Shown piece by piece: positions 47,540-58,760 of a stretch of DNA of 64,000 nt. Each line of letters begins with the position of its first letter. The first letter of the stretch is position 1. The DNA comes from Cristatella mucedo (Eukaryota; Bryozoa; Phylactolaemata; Cristatellidae): assembly GCA_009760855.2 (NCBI GenBank), contig WPIO01000095.1:1089001-1153000 (forward strand), in the 5' to 3' direction. Both the position numbers and the translations under genes were made by a program. Under the pieces are notes generated by a model. The model saw only the letters and a program-made list of their open reading frames with translations, was not told the origin of the DNA and made no database searches.

Positions 47540-47644
47540 CCTCTAATAGACAGTTCGATGTTCATAAGTGGATTGATCTTTCATAAACCCTGTGAATTTC
47601 ATGATCGTAATCGCAATATGGGTGAACCCTTACATAGCCGTAAA

Positions 47645-47860
47645 AATAATAACACTAGTAATTCTGTATAGCGCTGTCGGAGAACTAAATAAATCTCTTT
47701 CTAGGTAATTTACAAATTCTATATTGAAAGCATTACTAAATGATAGGCGGTAACATCCGCAAGCAGCAGGCATACCAAAAGCAGGTTCGTGCACACGAAG
47801 GACGAATCACAAAGACTCACCAAATGCTGGAATAAACAGGTGTGTTTTAAGCTTCTTTTT
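47645..47860 (-). repeat. LINE 3' UTR and tail copy
   Basis: AAT-rich start, AGAACTAAATAAATCTCTTT, then degenerate 3' UTR ending in GAAGGACGAATCACAAAGAC. Confidence 0.6.
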
Positions 47861-47999
47861 TAAATGTCATCTCGTCAGGAGACGTTGTGACGTGCGTCGT
47901 TAGTGAGCTCCAGGACGGGGGCCGTAGCTATTGACAAGCTTGTTGTTGTTGTTTGTTCAAATCAGGCCGCGGATATTTCTTTTTTCACGCACTTCGCGG

Positions 48000-48870
48000 C
48001 CCGTAGCGCTGAGGGCGCCCTGAGCGCTCGTCGGGCGCCTAACTTGTGAGCTCGTCCGTCGACGAGTCGGCGGCGGCGGCCAGGTCGCGCGCGTAGCGGC
48101 CGCGGCCAGGAAGCTGCAAAAGGGCTGCGGGCAGTCAGTCGATAGACGTTAAAATAGCACGGCAGCTATCGCTCGGGGCGAATTGAGCGAGCCTCATCCG
48201 CCCGTCCCTCCCCCCACCCGCTCTAACGGTCCGCTTAGCGAAGCGCGAATTCACGTCGGCGTCGAGCGGCGCGGCACGTCGTCGGCGCGCGCCGGCAGCC
48301 GGACATACCGAGGTTGCGGTGCCGCTGGCGCGTGAGGCCCGCCGAGTGCACGTGGTACCGGCCGCGACGTTGCGTCGCGCTCTCGCGGTGTAGGTCGAGC
48401 TAGCTGCAGTCATGCTGCGTCGCTCGGGGCTGTTGCTTCTTCGTAAGTCGTTGAGCCGCTCTTCGCCTGCAGTCTCGTACACAGTTCTCCGGCTTACGCT
48501 TGAGGCCAGCGCAGTGCTTCGCGGCTGCACGCTTAAGGCGTCCGGACTGCGTCGCGCGCTCGCACGCGACAGTTCAGACCGCGCCGGCGCGCTCATGGTT
48601 GCCCGGCTCGGCGAAGCGCGGCGCTGTGGCAGCTGCGGCTCTGTCGCGAAGCGACCAGTGCTCGCTCGGCAGTTGGACAGCGCGCAGTGCTCGCGGAAAC
48701 CGCCGGGCCTAAAGGTTCTCTCGCGGCGCCCCGCATTTCGAATGGCGCGCGTACCTGGGGTAAGGTACCAGGCCTACGAGCCGACTGCGGCCTTCCCTGC
48801 CCGTCCGACCGGAGCGGAAGTGCAGCTCGCAGGAGCGACGCCGGTGCGCACAGAAGCGTAGAGAAGTTCA
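48000..48870 (+). promoter_or_regulatory. CpG-rich block upstream of gene C
   Basis: Dense CpG, many GCG/CGC runs, no convincing protein homology in any frame. It lies 2.9 kb before the first supported gene C exon and is followed by a long CT microsatellite. A possible first-exon donor CTGG|GGTAAG occurs near 48761. Promoter status is inferred from composition and position only. Confidence 0.35.
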
Positions 48871-48906
48871 GAAAATTCCTCATTAATTCTTTGCCGGTAG
48901 CCAGCT

Positions 48907-48907
<1 letters not shown>

Positions 48908-48991
<84 letters not shown>
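48908..48991. repeat. (CT)n microsatellite
   Basis: 42 uninterrupted CT units at the downstream edge of the CpG-rich block at 48 kb. Confidence 0.95.
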
Positions 48992-48993
<2 letters not shown>

Positions 48994-49239
48994 ACCAGCT
49001 TGGCTAAGTTTGATGGCGGCGGTCGTGTAATTTAACTAGCTCCGGCGGTGCCCGTCGGACGCCGAAAATTCGCAATTTCGGACGCTTCTATTTAAAACTG
49101 GAACGCGCCAGAATGTGTGCACCGAGTTTCACTGCTGGGAAGCTGTCGCTCATGGTCTGTGGGATCAGCAGAGTCTGTTCCCAGGCAAAACCAGACGCTT
49201 AAGAGCGCTTTGAGCTTGTTTAAACCTGCCTATTCTTCA

Positions 49240-49400
49240 GCCCGTGCTCGGTAAGTGTTTGCATTATGCTTTATGTGCTTGAGCGTGCTGAGACTGTTCT
49301 AAGCGTTATACCTAACTATTTGACGTGCTTTTTAAACAGCCTATGGCTCGTGCCAGGACAGCCTAGAACAAATTTAGTTCTCACGGGGTGCCATATAATT
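49240..49400 (+). repeat. Degenerate LINE 3' UTR and tail
   Basis: TATGTGCTTGAGCGTGCTGA, then TTTAGTTCTCACGGGGTGCC. Diverged but in the family order. Confidence 0.4.
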
Positions 49401-49757
49401 ATTTATAATTTGTGCTTCTAGTATTGTATGTGGCAATTATTCGTCGTGGCTAATATCCGGAAACTCTCCCTCTCCCCGTATCTGGCTAGTGCAGTACAGG
49501 TAGTCTGAACCGATGTCTCGTGGTGCTACGAGAAAGTACGACACAGAGGAAAGCCCCTTTGAAAGCTGTCACCATCGAAGCTGTAACTCCACTCCACTGG
49601 TCGAGCCATAACTCCAATGGTCGGGCATGAATGGCTGGCTGACTGGCAAATGGCACTGTCGCCTGCAGCATGACTAGTTGTTCTCTTGCCGCGGGCCAGA
49701 CAGATTGTGCAGGCTTACTTTTAATTCAAGAGACGGTTTCAGATTGAGTAGAATAAG

Positions 49758-49759
<2 letters not shown>

Positions 49760-49825
<66 letters not shown>
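49760..49825. repeat. (CT)n microsatellite
   Basis: 33 CT units, 770 bp downstream of a similar tract. Confidence 0.95.
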
Positions 49826-49827
<2 letters not shown>

Positions 49828-51545
49828 CGTCGCGCTGCCGGCATGTCAGCTTGCACGCGCTGCCCGACAGACGGCAAGGCAAGCAGCAGTGTAGCAGCTT
49901 CATGTTGGCTGATCTACTTGGGCAGTTAAAGGCACCTCGCACCGCGAGGTCGTCCTTCCAAGGTCGACCTTCCGGTAGCTGTCCCTTTCTTTCTCTTGCT
50001 GGCTCATTATTTCTTTTTTTTTATTGGCTGTGGGCTTCATTAGCTCTATGGGCCTTAGACGGGTCCACTTTTCGCGATTCTCCTATGACAGACAGCTTAG
50101 TTTACAAAGCTCGATCAGCATTAGGTAAAAGCAAGCAGCTACGAAATGCCCAGCAACTCCACCAGTTCCTCCAAAAGAATTAATCAAAATATAGGAAGAA
50201 TGTCGTCGAGTTATTGATGGCGTGCACCGTTCAGCTGGCAAAAGTGCTGAAAGGTCCCACTTGAGAGAGAAGCTTAATAGATACAGCACAGCGGCAAGCA
50301 ATAACGGCAATCATATTTTAAGAATAACTGAAGTAGTATAATAAACATCTCATACGATGTTTCTGTGGCCAGTGAAGCAAGGAGCCAAAGAGCAGGCATG
50401 TAGAGAGTAAAACAAGCCGGGAGTCGCTGTCATTATTACGGCAGCCACTTGGCCAGCGGGTAAATGAAAATTTCACGGCATTAATTCTGCTATATTTCCG
50501 AATTATTTCCGATAGGTCCTACCTAAACCGATACGCCGACTTGCTGCTTGTGTCAGCTGTTCACTTTCTGCTTAGAACCTTCCGTGGAAGATCGAAGGAA
50601 CAAATATTATTTATAGCGATTTCAAGGCTTCAGAACTTGTTTTGTTTAAGAACAGGTTGAAGACTGTGACTACATTACTATGGGGGACTTGGCGGTTGTT
50701 AGTGCGATATTTAAACAAATGCAATCTGGCTGATGCCCAGGCAAAGATTCTAATGGCCTCAGGCTGCAAAAAAAGGACTACACCATTTTAGGCAGATTAG
50801 TGGTTTGAGCTCACTCACTGCTGGCAGCTCAGCGACACTGAAGCAAACCGTGGCTGTTCGTGTGGGCAATACTTTATGGCAAACTCTTTCGCCGGAGCCT
50901 GGTTGTTCTAGTGCTGCTTTGAGCAAAAGACCCCCCATGTGTACTAGCATATTATGGATATCCAGTATTCGGAACTTACTTGACATGAAAAGACCAGCCG
51001 CTTTGACCTCTACCTGTAGCCAATTGCCGATCGTTGCTCCCGAAATTCCGTTCTTGCTTACAGTTGCAGTGCAGGCAGTATCTGGGACGTCCCTCCTGCT
51101 TTTGCAAGGAGAAAGCAAAACGGAGCTACGATGCCCGGCAAGCACCGTGATGGTATCTTGCCCAAGAACCTGCGTAAGTGTGTACCGATCCCATCGGTCC
51201 CCTTCTGCTCCGTTCTAGCTGGATGGAGTGCCACTTCGGTCCTTGACCGCTGAAAGTAGATAGCACTAGCAGATGCACCACTCCGGCAGCCGGGCTAGGC
51301 ACAGCTCGATTTGCCAACCCTGCCAGTATCAGCCGCCTCGATTTCCTCGATTTTAGATCTGGCTCTTCGGCCGTGCGTGCTCGGCACCGAGGTCCTGTCC
51401 GGTCAGTCAGCATTTTTCAGGATCTCTCCCTACGAAATTCTTTCTTCGGATCGTCTTGCACCTGTTCCACTATTCTGCCTGCTTACCGAATTCCTCCCCA
51501 GCTATCCTTTAGCCTTCCTTCCTTGCGCCTCTTGCTGCATCGGCT

Positions 51546-51584
51546 GTTGATACTGCAGCTTCTACTGCAAGCTGCAGTATCAAC
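51546..51584. repeat. Perfect 16-bp inverted repeat (hairpin)
   Basis: GTTGATACTGCAGCTT, 7-nt loop CTACTGC, then its exact reverse complement. Pairing extends three more bases past one mismatch. Lies 200 bp before gene C's first supported exon. Confidence 0.85.
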
Positions 51585-51787
51585 TGCCCACCTGTGTTTC
51601 GGTCTTGTGGCTTGCTGAGCCCCCCCCCCCCGTGAATGCGCCCTGCGTCATTTCATGCTTTTTTCATCAGCCGTCACCGCGACTGTCGCCAGGAAACTGG
51701 ATGTATGCGCTCTCTGTCTGAGATGCATGACATCGCCCTTCGGCGACATCTCTTCGGATGCTTTGATGTTCTGTCGTTTTTTCAAAG

Positions 51788-52137
51788 GAAATGCATACCA
51801 CTCCTGCACATTTCCGTCAATGCTGCTTGTATGTTTAGTTACTGTGTGAATGTTTCTATGGTTATTGGTGGTATTTCGCTTGAGATCCGAGCTTACCACG
51901 GTGACTTCGATGGTGGGCTGGATTCGGTCGGTTTAAGCCAAATATCCTTTGATCCTGTAAATCGAACCCTGAATGACCTGCATTCAAACGTTCAAAAGGT
52001 TCAGAGCTCAGGTGGATTTTGCCCTGAATATAACTTCAGCTGTGTCGAAGACCAGTCACGCGGACCACACTGTAGTCTAAACAACGGCACAGTCCTCGAA
52101 TATCGAGATCATGAGTTCTACAACGTGGAATATGCAG
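51788..52137 (+). CDS. Gene C exon with hydrophobic segment and Cys-rich domain
   Basis: The open frame runs through a strong donor. The acceptor chosen is TTTTTTCAAAG|GAAATG because it includes the hydrophobic run; TGTTTAG at 51838 is an alternative that would start the exon at 51839. Cysteines occur in GGFCPEYNFSC and RGPHCSL. Confidence 0.65.
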
Positions 52138-55100
52138 GTAGGCCGATTATGGCAGCATGAAAAACTTCACTTGCAGCCTGCTTGTGTGTGTACCCCTGGA
52201 CATACGTGTGGTGCTTCTGTTTGCATTCTGTTGTGTGGCTACCCAACTTGTACCCAAGATTAAACTAGGTGTGGGCGTAAACCTTGTCATTTTCTGACGT
52301 GACTAAGAGGGCATGCCGATTCAGGTGAACCAAACCCACTGAACCTACCCACTCACCCTGCCCACCGTGCCCAGTACTGTCTATCAGGCCGGTCTGTGGG
52401 AGTGCATGCCCGCAGTCCTTCTTAGGAGTAGGTGTTCCGGTGGCTGCTTTTAAATAAAGAATATCGTTAAAGCTATCACTATTGTTTAAGTGCTCGGCGA
52501 TATCAGCTTAGAGATTAGAAGAGCTAGTAAGTGTGGTGGAAGCGGTGGAATTCGCATCTAGCACCAGTGGCTGCGACCCAAAAAGCTATTAAGGAAAGAG
52601 AAGGCAAAGAAAACGTAGTAATGGCATTGACAGCTGCTTCGGTCCGATAGTCTGGCTGGTGGTGGCTTGCTGTCCGTAAGTGAGACTCCGACCGTGCAGC
52701 CAGCTCACCAGAATAGCTACCCGGGTCTTACACGGACCCCCACTCTCCAGTGTCAAGTCACCGGAGAGTGAGCCAAACAGGCTCTGCTACTCAGCTGGGC
52801 CTACATGTCTACCGAAGCTGAGATGATACAATTATGATAATAATACGTATGCATAGCATTCCAAGTGAACTAAATCTTAATCCGGGCTGCATACAATTCG
52901 TTGCAATAGAATCAATAACCAAGGGCTAGTGATATGCATGGTATCATGCATATGCATTCATAAGTGCACTAGTACCATGCCTAGGCCAACATGCACAGGC
53001 ACACAAGAATACATTCGTGGTTTAGTTGGACTCCTGTTTGGTAGCGCGCATTCAATCCGGCTCAGGTGAGCAAGGAAAGCGAAAGCTGACCAAAACGTAC
53101 GCATATGTAGCCAAGAGTTAAAGCTGTTGCTAAGTTCGTACGGCTGGTGGCGGTAGCCGGCAGGGAGCATTTTGTGAATACTAACAGTTGACCCGATTTC
53201 TTTAAGATTATTTAGTGCCATGATTCGCAAGACGACTAGAAGCCGGGGAGTAGGTGGTGTGGAAGCACAGTGCATGAGTAAAGAGGTCGGATAGGTACTC
53301 TTATGCAAGCAAGTGAAGCTACCTAAAGGCCAGACAAAGGATTTTTTAGTCAATTGGTGATTGATAGGGAGCCAGTGAAGCTCAGAAAGAAGTGGCGTGC
53401 TTTGGCAGCTACCCCACTGAAGACAGACAATCTGCTGCTGAGTTTTGCACCACTTGTGGGCGATTAAGGGCATTGACTCCACCTACCTATCAGATTTACT
53501 TCCCCACCAGGCTAAGCATCATACCACCCGCTTTTCGGAATCTATTTACCCGTACCTTGTACAAATCTCAAGTCCTTTGGAGACCGTGCCTTTCGTTCGT
53601 ATGCTCACGATGGAACTCACTGCCGGACTGCATCACGACATCTCCTGACTTGTCCACATTCAAAAAGAAACTAAAAATGCATCTATTCATTACAGCATTT
53701 AGTGGTTCTCGGTGATTCGTCCTTTATGTGCTTAAGTGTGCTGACACTGTGCATGCTGCCACTAATCATGCTTGCATGCTGATACTGTCCATATCACCCC
53801 TAACCATGATATTCTTGTTGTTTATTGAGCATGCTGCCTCTAACCATTTGATCGTGCTTCCTTTGCAGCAAATGTAAAGTGCCTAGAAAAAGATTGAGTT
53901 CTCTGAGGGCGCTATATCAAATTTATCATTATCATTATTATTATTATTATTGTGGGCCAATAATTACGAATAACGGAAATTGCAGTAATCTAGATGCAGA
54001 TATGACAAATGATGACAAATAGATGTGACAAATCTAGATGTGACAAATCCGTGAACTTATTTGGCTGTCCTCTGTGGTCTAAGCAGGTCCTGGATTTGGC
54101 AATCATCCTCAGCTGAAAGTAAGCCTACTTGGTGAGCCGTAATGGCTCACTGGGTAAGGTGGTTGCTTTTCACGACCTCGGCCCCGAGGTCGTGGGTTCG
54201 AATTCTGTGGTTGGCGATCCTTTATCGCCACTGCAAGCGGTGGTGATAGCCATAAAGGTTCTTCTGTCGCTATACAAAATGAGGCTGTTAACTCAGCTAG
54301 TATTTTTTTTACTTCACCTTTTTACTTGACAATGGAAGCAATGTGCTCATCCAATGACAAGTCGTTATGAAATACCATATTGAGATTATGGACAGCGGAT
54401 TACTGGAGTAGTCCAGGATGAACCAATCTTGAGGGTGTGGTAGTCTCGCTCTAGGTACCTATAGCTATTAGCTTGGTCATAGAATCTTTATGCTTGAGGA
54501 AGTTACTGGCCAGCAATTAATCAATTTTTTTATAACCTGGTGTACCTCATACTGTAAGGGCTGTCCGAATGATAGACGGCAATCTACGTTTGCACTTTGA
54601 CATCACTGAGGTAGGATCTAACCCAGTCTGTCAGTGTGCCACCGATACCTAGGCGTGTCGAGAGGCACTCCAAAAGAATCTGGCGGTCTATAGTGTCAAC
54701 TGCTACTGAGACCCAATCGTGGTCAACGTGGTTCAAAGGGCAAGTGTAAACTCTTAGCAGATTAATTTCTTTGGAATGGCTAGCTCTAAATCCAAATCTA
54801 ATCCATTCCAATCTAATGGATAGAAATGACCTAGAATTATCCTCAATGCCGAGTAGATGCCGCTGAGTCCCAACTTTTGTGGCACCCTTCTCTCAAGCCT
54901 GTTTTTAGTGCTCCTTGCTTTCCTAGTGTCAGACGTAAACTGAAAAGCGCCTCCTCGGCTGATCGGAGCTGTCTGTAGTCATAGGTGCAAGCTCATCTAA
55001 GATGCTGACTAGCATCATGTTTAGAATTGCAGCGAGAAGAGAATGTCGTTGGGAGATTCAAGTAGAAAAGCAGATGATGCAAGTCTGCTGCACACAGCAT

Positions 55101-58100
55101 CGATGTCAAGAGGCTTTAGGTTTCTTAACCCTCGTGTATTTTGGATGCCAAAACAGAAATAAGTGCCAGGGTGAATGCAATCTTCATATTATCAGATGTG
55201 CAAGAAGGGTAATCGCGGATATGGCCTGTTATTTGTAAAGGGGCTTGAAAATGAGCATGAAGAAAGATAGATTCAGACAGTGAAAGCACGTTAGAACGCA
55301 TCGGATGAGACGAACTATAAAAAATATACATTGAAATCGCCTAGAATGGGCAGTGGGCAGGTTCTAGTGTGAAATTAGTGAGAGAAATTCTGACAAGTCC
55401 ACGATTCTAAAATTGCTATACCTGATAGAGCATAATTTACCTCTACCATCTGCTGCTTACAACGAGCTAGATAGAAAACTGAAGATTTAAATGATTGTTT
55501 AGCAGGAGCCAGGAAAGGCTTAACATTGAAAGAATCTTTAGATACAACTGCAACTCTGCCGATAATTTCGGTCATCTCGGCTTATACAAAAAAAACTATA
55601 AACCCCTGGGGTAGAATCGATGATAGCGAGCAGTTTAATACCAGATCTCAATAGCAGAAAATTGTTTTAAAGTGTCAATAAGTATCAGGCTAGCGGTTTA
55701 TTACACGAAGAAAGAGCATTTCAATTAGGCACAATTTTAAGCTGCTACCGAGCTTAATTAATGTCGGCTTTATCAATTCTAAGTTGGAGAAACTTACAGC
55801 AATTCTAGCGGGAGTGGTTAAAAAAACTAACTCATTTTAAGGGAGGATGCATATTTCGGTTAATGACAATCAGCTGATGTGGGCTTAAAGTTTTTAGTCC
55901 CTTGTGGTATCCAGAAATGCTCCAAAGGTGATACTCGCGAAGCCTGGCCGAACCATGCCTGAAGTCGCACTACCTGAATGAGCACACGAAATGACAGTAA
56001 GGGTCTAATGGTGATCGAACTCTTGCGATACACAAAACAATGCCTGGCTCTGTTTTTGCGGTAAGTTGCCAGGATAAGCTAAGGTATCTGGTTTGGTGCC
56101 ATTTCGGAAGTGTTTAGTTAGCACTGCTTGTCACCGGCTATGCTGTGCATGTCAGCTTCGTCGCCGCCCGGGTCCAGAATTGCTCAGGGGGGGGGGGTGA
56201 AGAGTGAAGTAGCTAGCCAAAGCAAGTCGAGATTATTCATCTGTTTTAGGCAGGCCTTGCCAAGGCATCTTAGTTAATCTTCACTCTCTGGTAGATAACC
56301 ACTCATTGTGGAGAGTTAGTGGCTCAGTCTTCCCCCATTTAGTCTCATCTAGGGTGTACCAGATTCTTCTTGATTTCTTTCCACATTTATTTTCGTAGCT
56401 GTTACATAACACTTGACGAGCGTCGAGGCTGTCTCTCTTCCTTTCATTTTCCTACTTGTTTCGTGCAAGCTTCGCCCACCGGGTTGCTTTGGGATCCGCA
56501 TCTCGATTTGAGCATAAAGAAATGGCAAGAACTAAAACCGACTGCAAGCAGAAGTTGACTGCTTCAATCTTTTTACGTCATGTTATCTTATTAGTAAGAG
56601 ATGTGAAGTTCCGAAAGCAAGCCGAAGGTGCAACGAATGCGCAAAAGCCGGAGGCTCGTGGAGTTTTCTATTTAATCATTAGATAATGCTTTAGATGTAG
56701 TTTCATTTAACGTATACTCCCAGTATCGATTTCCATGGACTAAGTGACCACATTTGATTGCAGTTGAAATTCAAAATGTATCGCAACATCCATGAGAGGC
56801 CCCTGATTCAATTTGCTGTCAGAAGCTGCACTGCAATGCAGCAGGCAGAGGGCAATGCTTGAGTCCAAGGACGTCACTTATTGTTTCCAGGACTTGTGTT
56901 GATCTACAGTATATCTGAAATAGCCTCATTTCTAAGCAAATTTGTCTATCGACATCGTAGAGCCATTTACATTATCGGAGAGTCCTGCTAGTAGCAGTGT
57001 TAGTATACCCCTGGGTCTTAGTCCGGGGGCGAGGTACTCTTTACTCACGTCCCAGGTCGTGGGTTCGAATCCCGCTGTGGACGATCCTTAATTACCCACT
57101 GCAAGTGGTGATGGTAGCCATTAAGGGTGCTTCTGCCACTACATAAATGGGGCTGTTGTTGAATCGGCTAACTTTTGTATTCTAGCAAGATCTTTATTAT
57201 TCTGTTCTTACCGTGGCGTCTTAAGTTTACCACCGAATGGCTTGAAGTATTTAGGCATACATATCTTGCAAACCGTCCAAATTCCCCTTTAAGGAAGAAA
57301 AGGCTACAAGGAATGACAAGACAGTGACAGCCGATCTGTCTGAAACCTCATATGATCAAAAAATAAAAAATAAATTCTACCAAGTGAAACCTATCTGACC
57401 GAAATCAGAAATAACTCTAGCCCTATGTTATACGAGCAGAGCTAAACCCGCTCTTTTAATTTCACTCTGATATGCGAAGTATTGGCCGAGTTCCCCTTTT
57501 AAGGAAGTAAAGACTAAAAGGAAGGAAAATACGGTGACAGCCGATCCGTCTGAAGCCTCATAGGCTCCAAAAAATAAAAACATATTCTATAAAGCAGAAC
57601 ATATCTGACTGAAATCAGAAATAATTCTAGCCCCATGTTATACAAGCAGAGCTAAACTCGCTTTTTTAATTTCACTCTGATACACGAAGTATTGGCCAAG
57701 TTATGGAATTAGATGATACAAAGCTAAGCTACATTGAAAATGAAGCTTTTCTAAAAGTCACAAGCATGCACCTAAAAAATATTCACGCAGGTGCCTCGAT
57801 TTGCCAAGGTTCAGCAAGTTGCGATACAAGTCACATATGATTGAGAGATCGGTAAATTTTCTATTTGTTTGTAAATTGCTTCTGGTTTACATGGCTTGCA
57901 TAATCAATTTTTTACATAGAAATCTTCAGAACGATTGATCTCATTTCTAACATGTTTGCCTTTTTGAAAGGTATCCTGAACAAATATTCGATTGTCCTAT
58001 CTATAATTTTGTATTTTCTTGACTTTCTCGCTTAAGCTCCCAGTTAAGGGCTGATAATCCAGGTTCAGATGACCGCTTTTTGGGTTCAGAAGTTGGTGGG

Positions 58101-58760
58101 GAATGTCGTGAGCCTGCCTCCCGATAGTACTGTTGTGTTCACACTTGTTCCTTAGTCATAATAAGGAAGTTGCAGAGTTGTGAGGCCTTTGGCTTTCAGC
58201 CACTTCCTACTACTCACAACTGCGGTTTTTTTTAAGTATTTCTGGTGCCGTAAAACACAATCACTCTTGTATCTAGTGGTTCAGTCATGAAAAGTTTACC
58301 ATTTTCACCACATCCAGCTAATAAATTCTGGCAACGCCCACTCACAGTCAATGATTAGCAAGCCCTCTCTGGGCAAGTTGTTGGCGACAGACCTGCCGAG
58401 AACTCCCACTCTACACTTGAGTTTGGTCGATTATTGCCTAGCACACTGGACATTATTAGCACAGTGGTTTCCTCACCTGAAGCCTGTAACTGTCCTCCAA
58501 TCCAAGACATTTATTCTTAAGTAGTAAACTTAGCAATTTTTATGTGCCCTTCAAATTTACTTTGTAGATCCATACAACAACGAATATCTGCGAAAGATTC
58601 GACGGTTTACTATGAAACTATCTTTAACCCCATCGGGGTTTAATGCCAGCTGTCGTGGAGAAGTTACACCGGATGCAAATAATTTTGGGCACTTGGGGTT
58701 CTTGCCTTATAAAGTCATCTTGTCGTTGATTCCAAACGATTGGGAAAACGGGAAACCTGT
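51788..58760 (+). CDS. Gene C: unrecognised plus-strand gene, at least two coding exons
   Basis: Two exons fit together: 51788-52137 (phase 1 out, GCAG|GTAGG) and 58568-58760 (TTTGTAG|AT, donor CCTGT|GTGAGT), joined across a 6.4-kb intron to make the codon GAT. The first encodes a ~28-residue hydrophobic stretch (PLLHISVNAACMFSYC onward), then EIRAYHGDFDGG, FDPVNRTLNDL (N-R-T sequon) and cysteine-rich CPEYNFSCVEDQ. The second encodes DPYNNEYLRKIRRFTMKLSL, FNASCRGEV (N-A-S sequon) and FLPYKVILSLIPNDWENGKP. Glycosylation sites and cysteines after a hydrophobic segment suggest an extracytoplasmic domain of a membrane protein. I do not recognise the family. The 5' end and the 3' end beyond 58760 are not fixed. 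Confidence 0.6.
53180..53410 (-). mobile_element. LINE RT remnant, minus strand (LHWLPI block)
   Basis: The minus frame reads LLSELHWLPINHQL, then a FTCLH segment and a proline-rich run, as in the CR1/L2 C-terminal region. It abuts a plus-oriented LINE end at ~53395. Confidence 0.6.
53395..53955 (+). mobile_element. LINE 3' end with full tail, plus strand
   Basis: Encodes FRNLFTRTLYKSQVLWRP, SRWNSLPDCI and LSTFKKKLKMHLFITAFSG, followed by the family 3' UTR (GTGCATGCTGCCACTAA blocks), the tail hairpin and ATT repeats ending near 53955. It is the most complete 3' end in the window. Confidence 0.8.
53958..54128 (+). repeat. Dispersed repeat (GGCCCGAATTTTGG family), copy 3
   Basis: GGAAATTGCAGTAATCTAGA, GCAGGTCCTGGATTTGGCAA, CTGAAAGTAAGCCTACTTG. 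Contains short internal GATGTGACAAAT repeats; followed at once by a SINE-2. Confidence 0.55.
54129..54312 (+). mobile_element. SINE-2: second tRNA-like SINE family
   Basis: Box A-like TGGCTCACTGGGTAAGGTG and box B GGGTTCGAATTC, then body CCACTGCAAGCGGTGGTGAT, CTGTCGCTATACAAAATGAG and a T-rich end. No LINE-like tail hairpin, unlike SINE-1. Confidence 0.75.
54560..55600 (-). mobile_element. LINE remnant with endonuclease and RT pieces, minus strand
   Basis: On the minus strand from 55600: an endonuclease-like stretch with LPILGDFNVYF near 55340 (the GDFN motif of APE-type LINE endonucleases), then at 54811-54584 an RT block with VDTIDRQILLECLSTRLGI and DWVRSYLSD. Many frameshifts. Probably the same inserted copy as the minus remnant at 53.2-53.4 kb, split by later insertions. 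Confidence 0.6.
57003..57183 (+). mobile_element. SINE-2 copy
   Basis: Box B GGGTTCGAATCC, body CCACTGCAAGTGGTGATGG, CTGCCACTACATAAATGGGG. In the long gene C intron. Confidence 0.72.
57282..57702. repeat. 209-bp tandem duplication
   Basis: Two adjacent units starting TTCCCCTTT(T)AAGGAAG and sharing CGGTGACAGCCGATC-like, GAAATCAGAAATAA and TTTAATTTCACTCTGATA blocks with scattered substitutions, so the duplication is not recent. Confidence 0.8.
57282..57990 (+). repeat. ~0.7-kb dispersed repeat, plus copy, with internal tandem duplication
   Basis: Inverted partner of 36.5-37.1 kb (matching TCGATTTGCCAAGGTTCAGC, AGAGATCGGTAAATTTTCTA, GGTTTACATGGCTTGCATAA). The first part is duplicated in tandem (57282-57490 and 57491-57702). 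No coding potential seen. Confidence 0.65.
58568..58760 (+). CDS. Gene C downstream exon
   Basis: 193 nt with a good pyrimidine-rich acceptor (AAATTTACTTTGTAG) and consensus donor GTGAGT. The only long open frame starts exactly in the phase left by 52137. It encodes YNNEYLRKIRRFTMKLSL and a C-terminal VILSLIPNDWENGKP. Confidence 0.72.

Larger units (their letters stand above)
33621..47999. other. Intergenic, repeat-dominated DNA
   Basis: Between the gene B upstream region and the CpG block at 48 kb. Holds LINE tails, three SINE-1 copies, a MITE, the 0.7-kb repeat, the hAT pseudogene, a solo LTR and a SINE-2 copy. Unassigned stretches (40.2-42.1, 43.0-43.8 and 45.4-47.6 kb) show no gene I recognise. 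Confidence 0.6.
52138..58567 (+). other. Long intron of gene C
   Basis: Bounded by phase-matched splice sites. Filled by LINE remnants in both orientations (53.2-55.6 kb), two SINE-2 copies and the tandem-duplicated 0.7-kb repeat. The stretches 52.2-53.1 and 55.6-57.0 kb show nothing recognisable. Confidence 0.5.

Noticed and set aside
48412-48861. 150-codon plus-strand frame in the CpG block, mitochondrial-presequence-like start
   Set aside because: Arg/Ala-rich composition is typical of CpG islands; overlapping frames in all directions are equally open and no domain is recognisable.
54129-54210. Second tRNA-like sequence with GGTTCGAATTC
   Set aside because: Repeated at 25.8, 45.3 and 57.0 kb with the same non-tRNA body, so it is a SINE-2 copy.
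56520-56560. MARTKTDCKQK, resembling a histone H3 start
   Set aside because: The match stops after five residues and no histone fold sequence follows.
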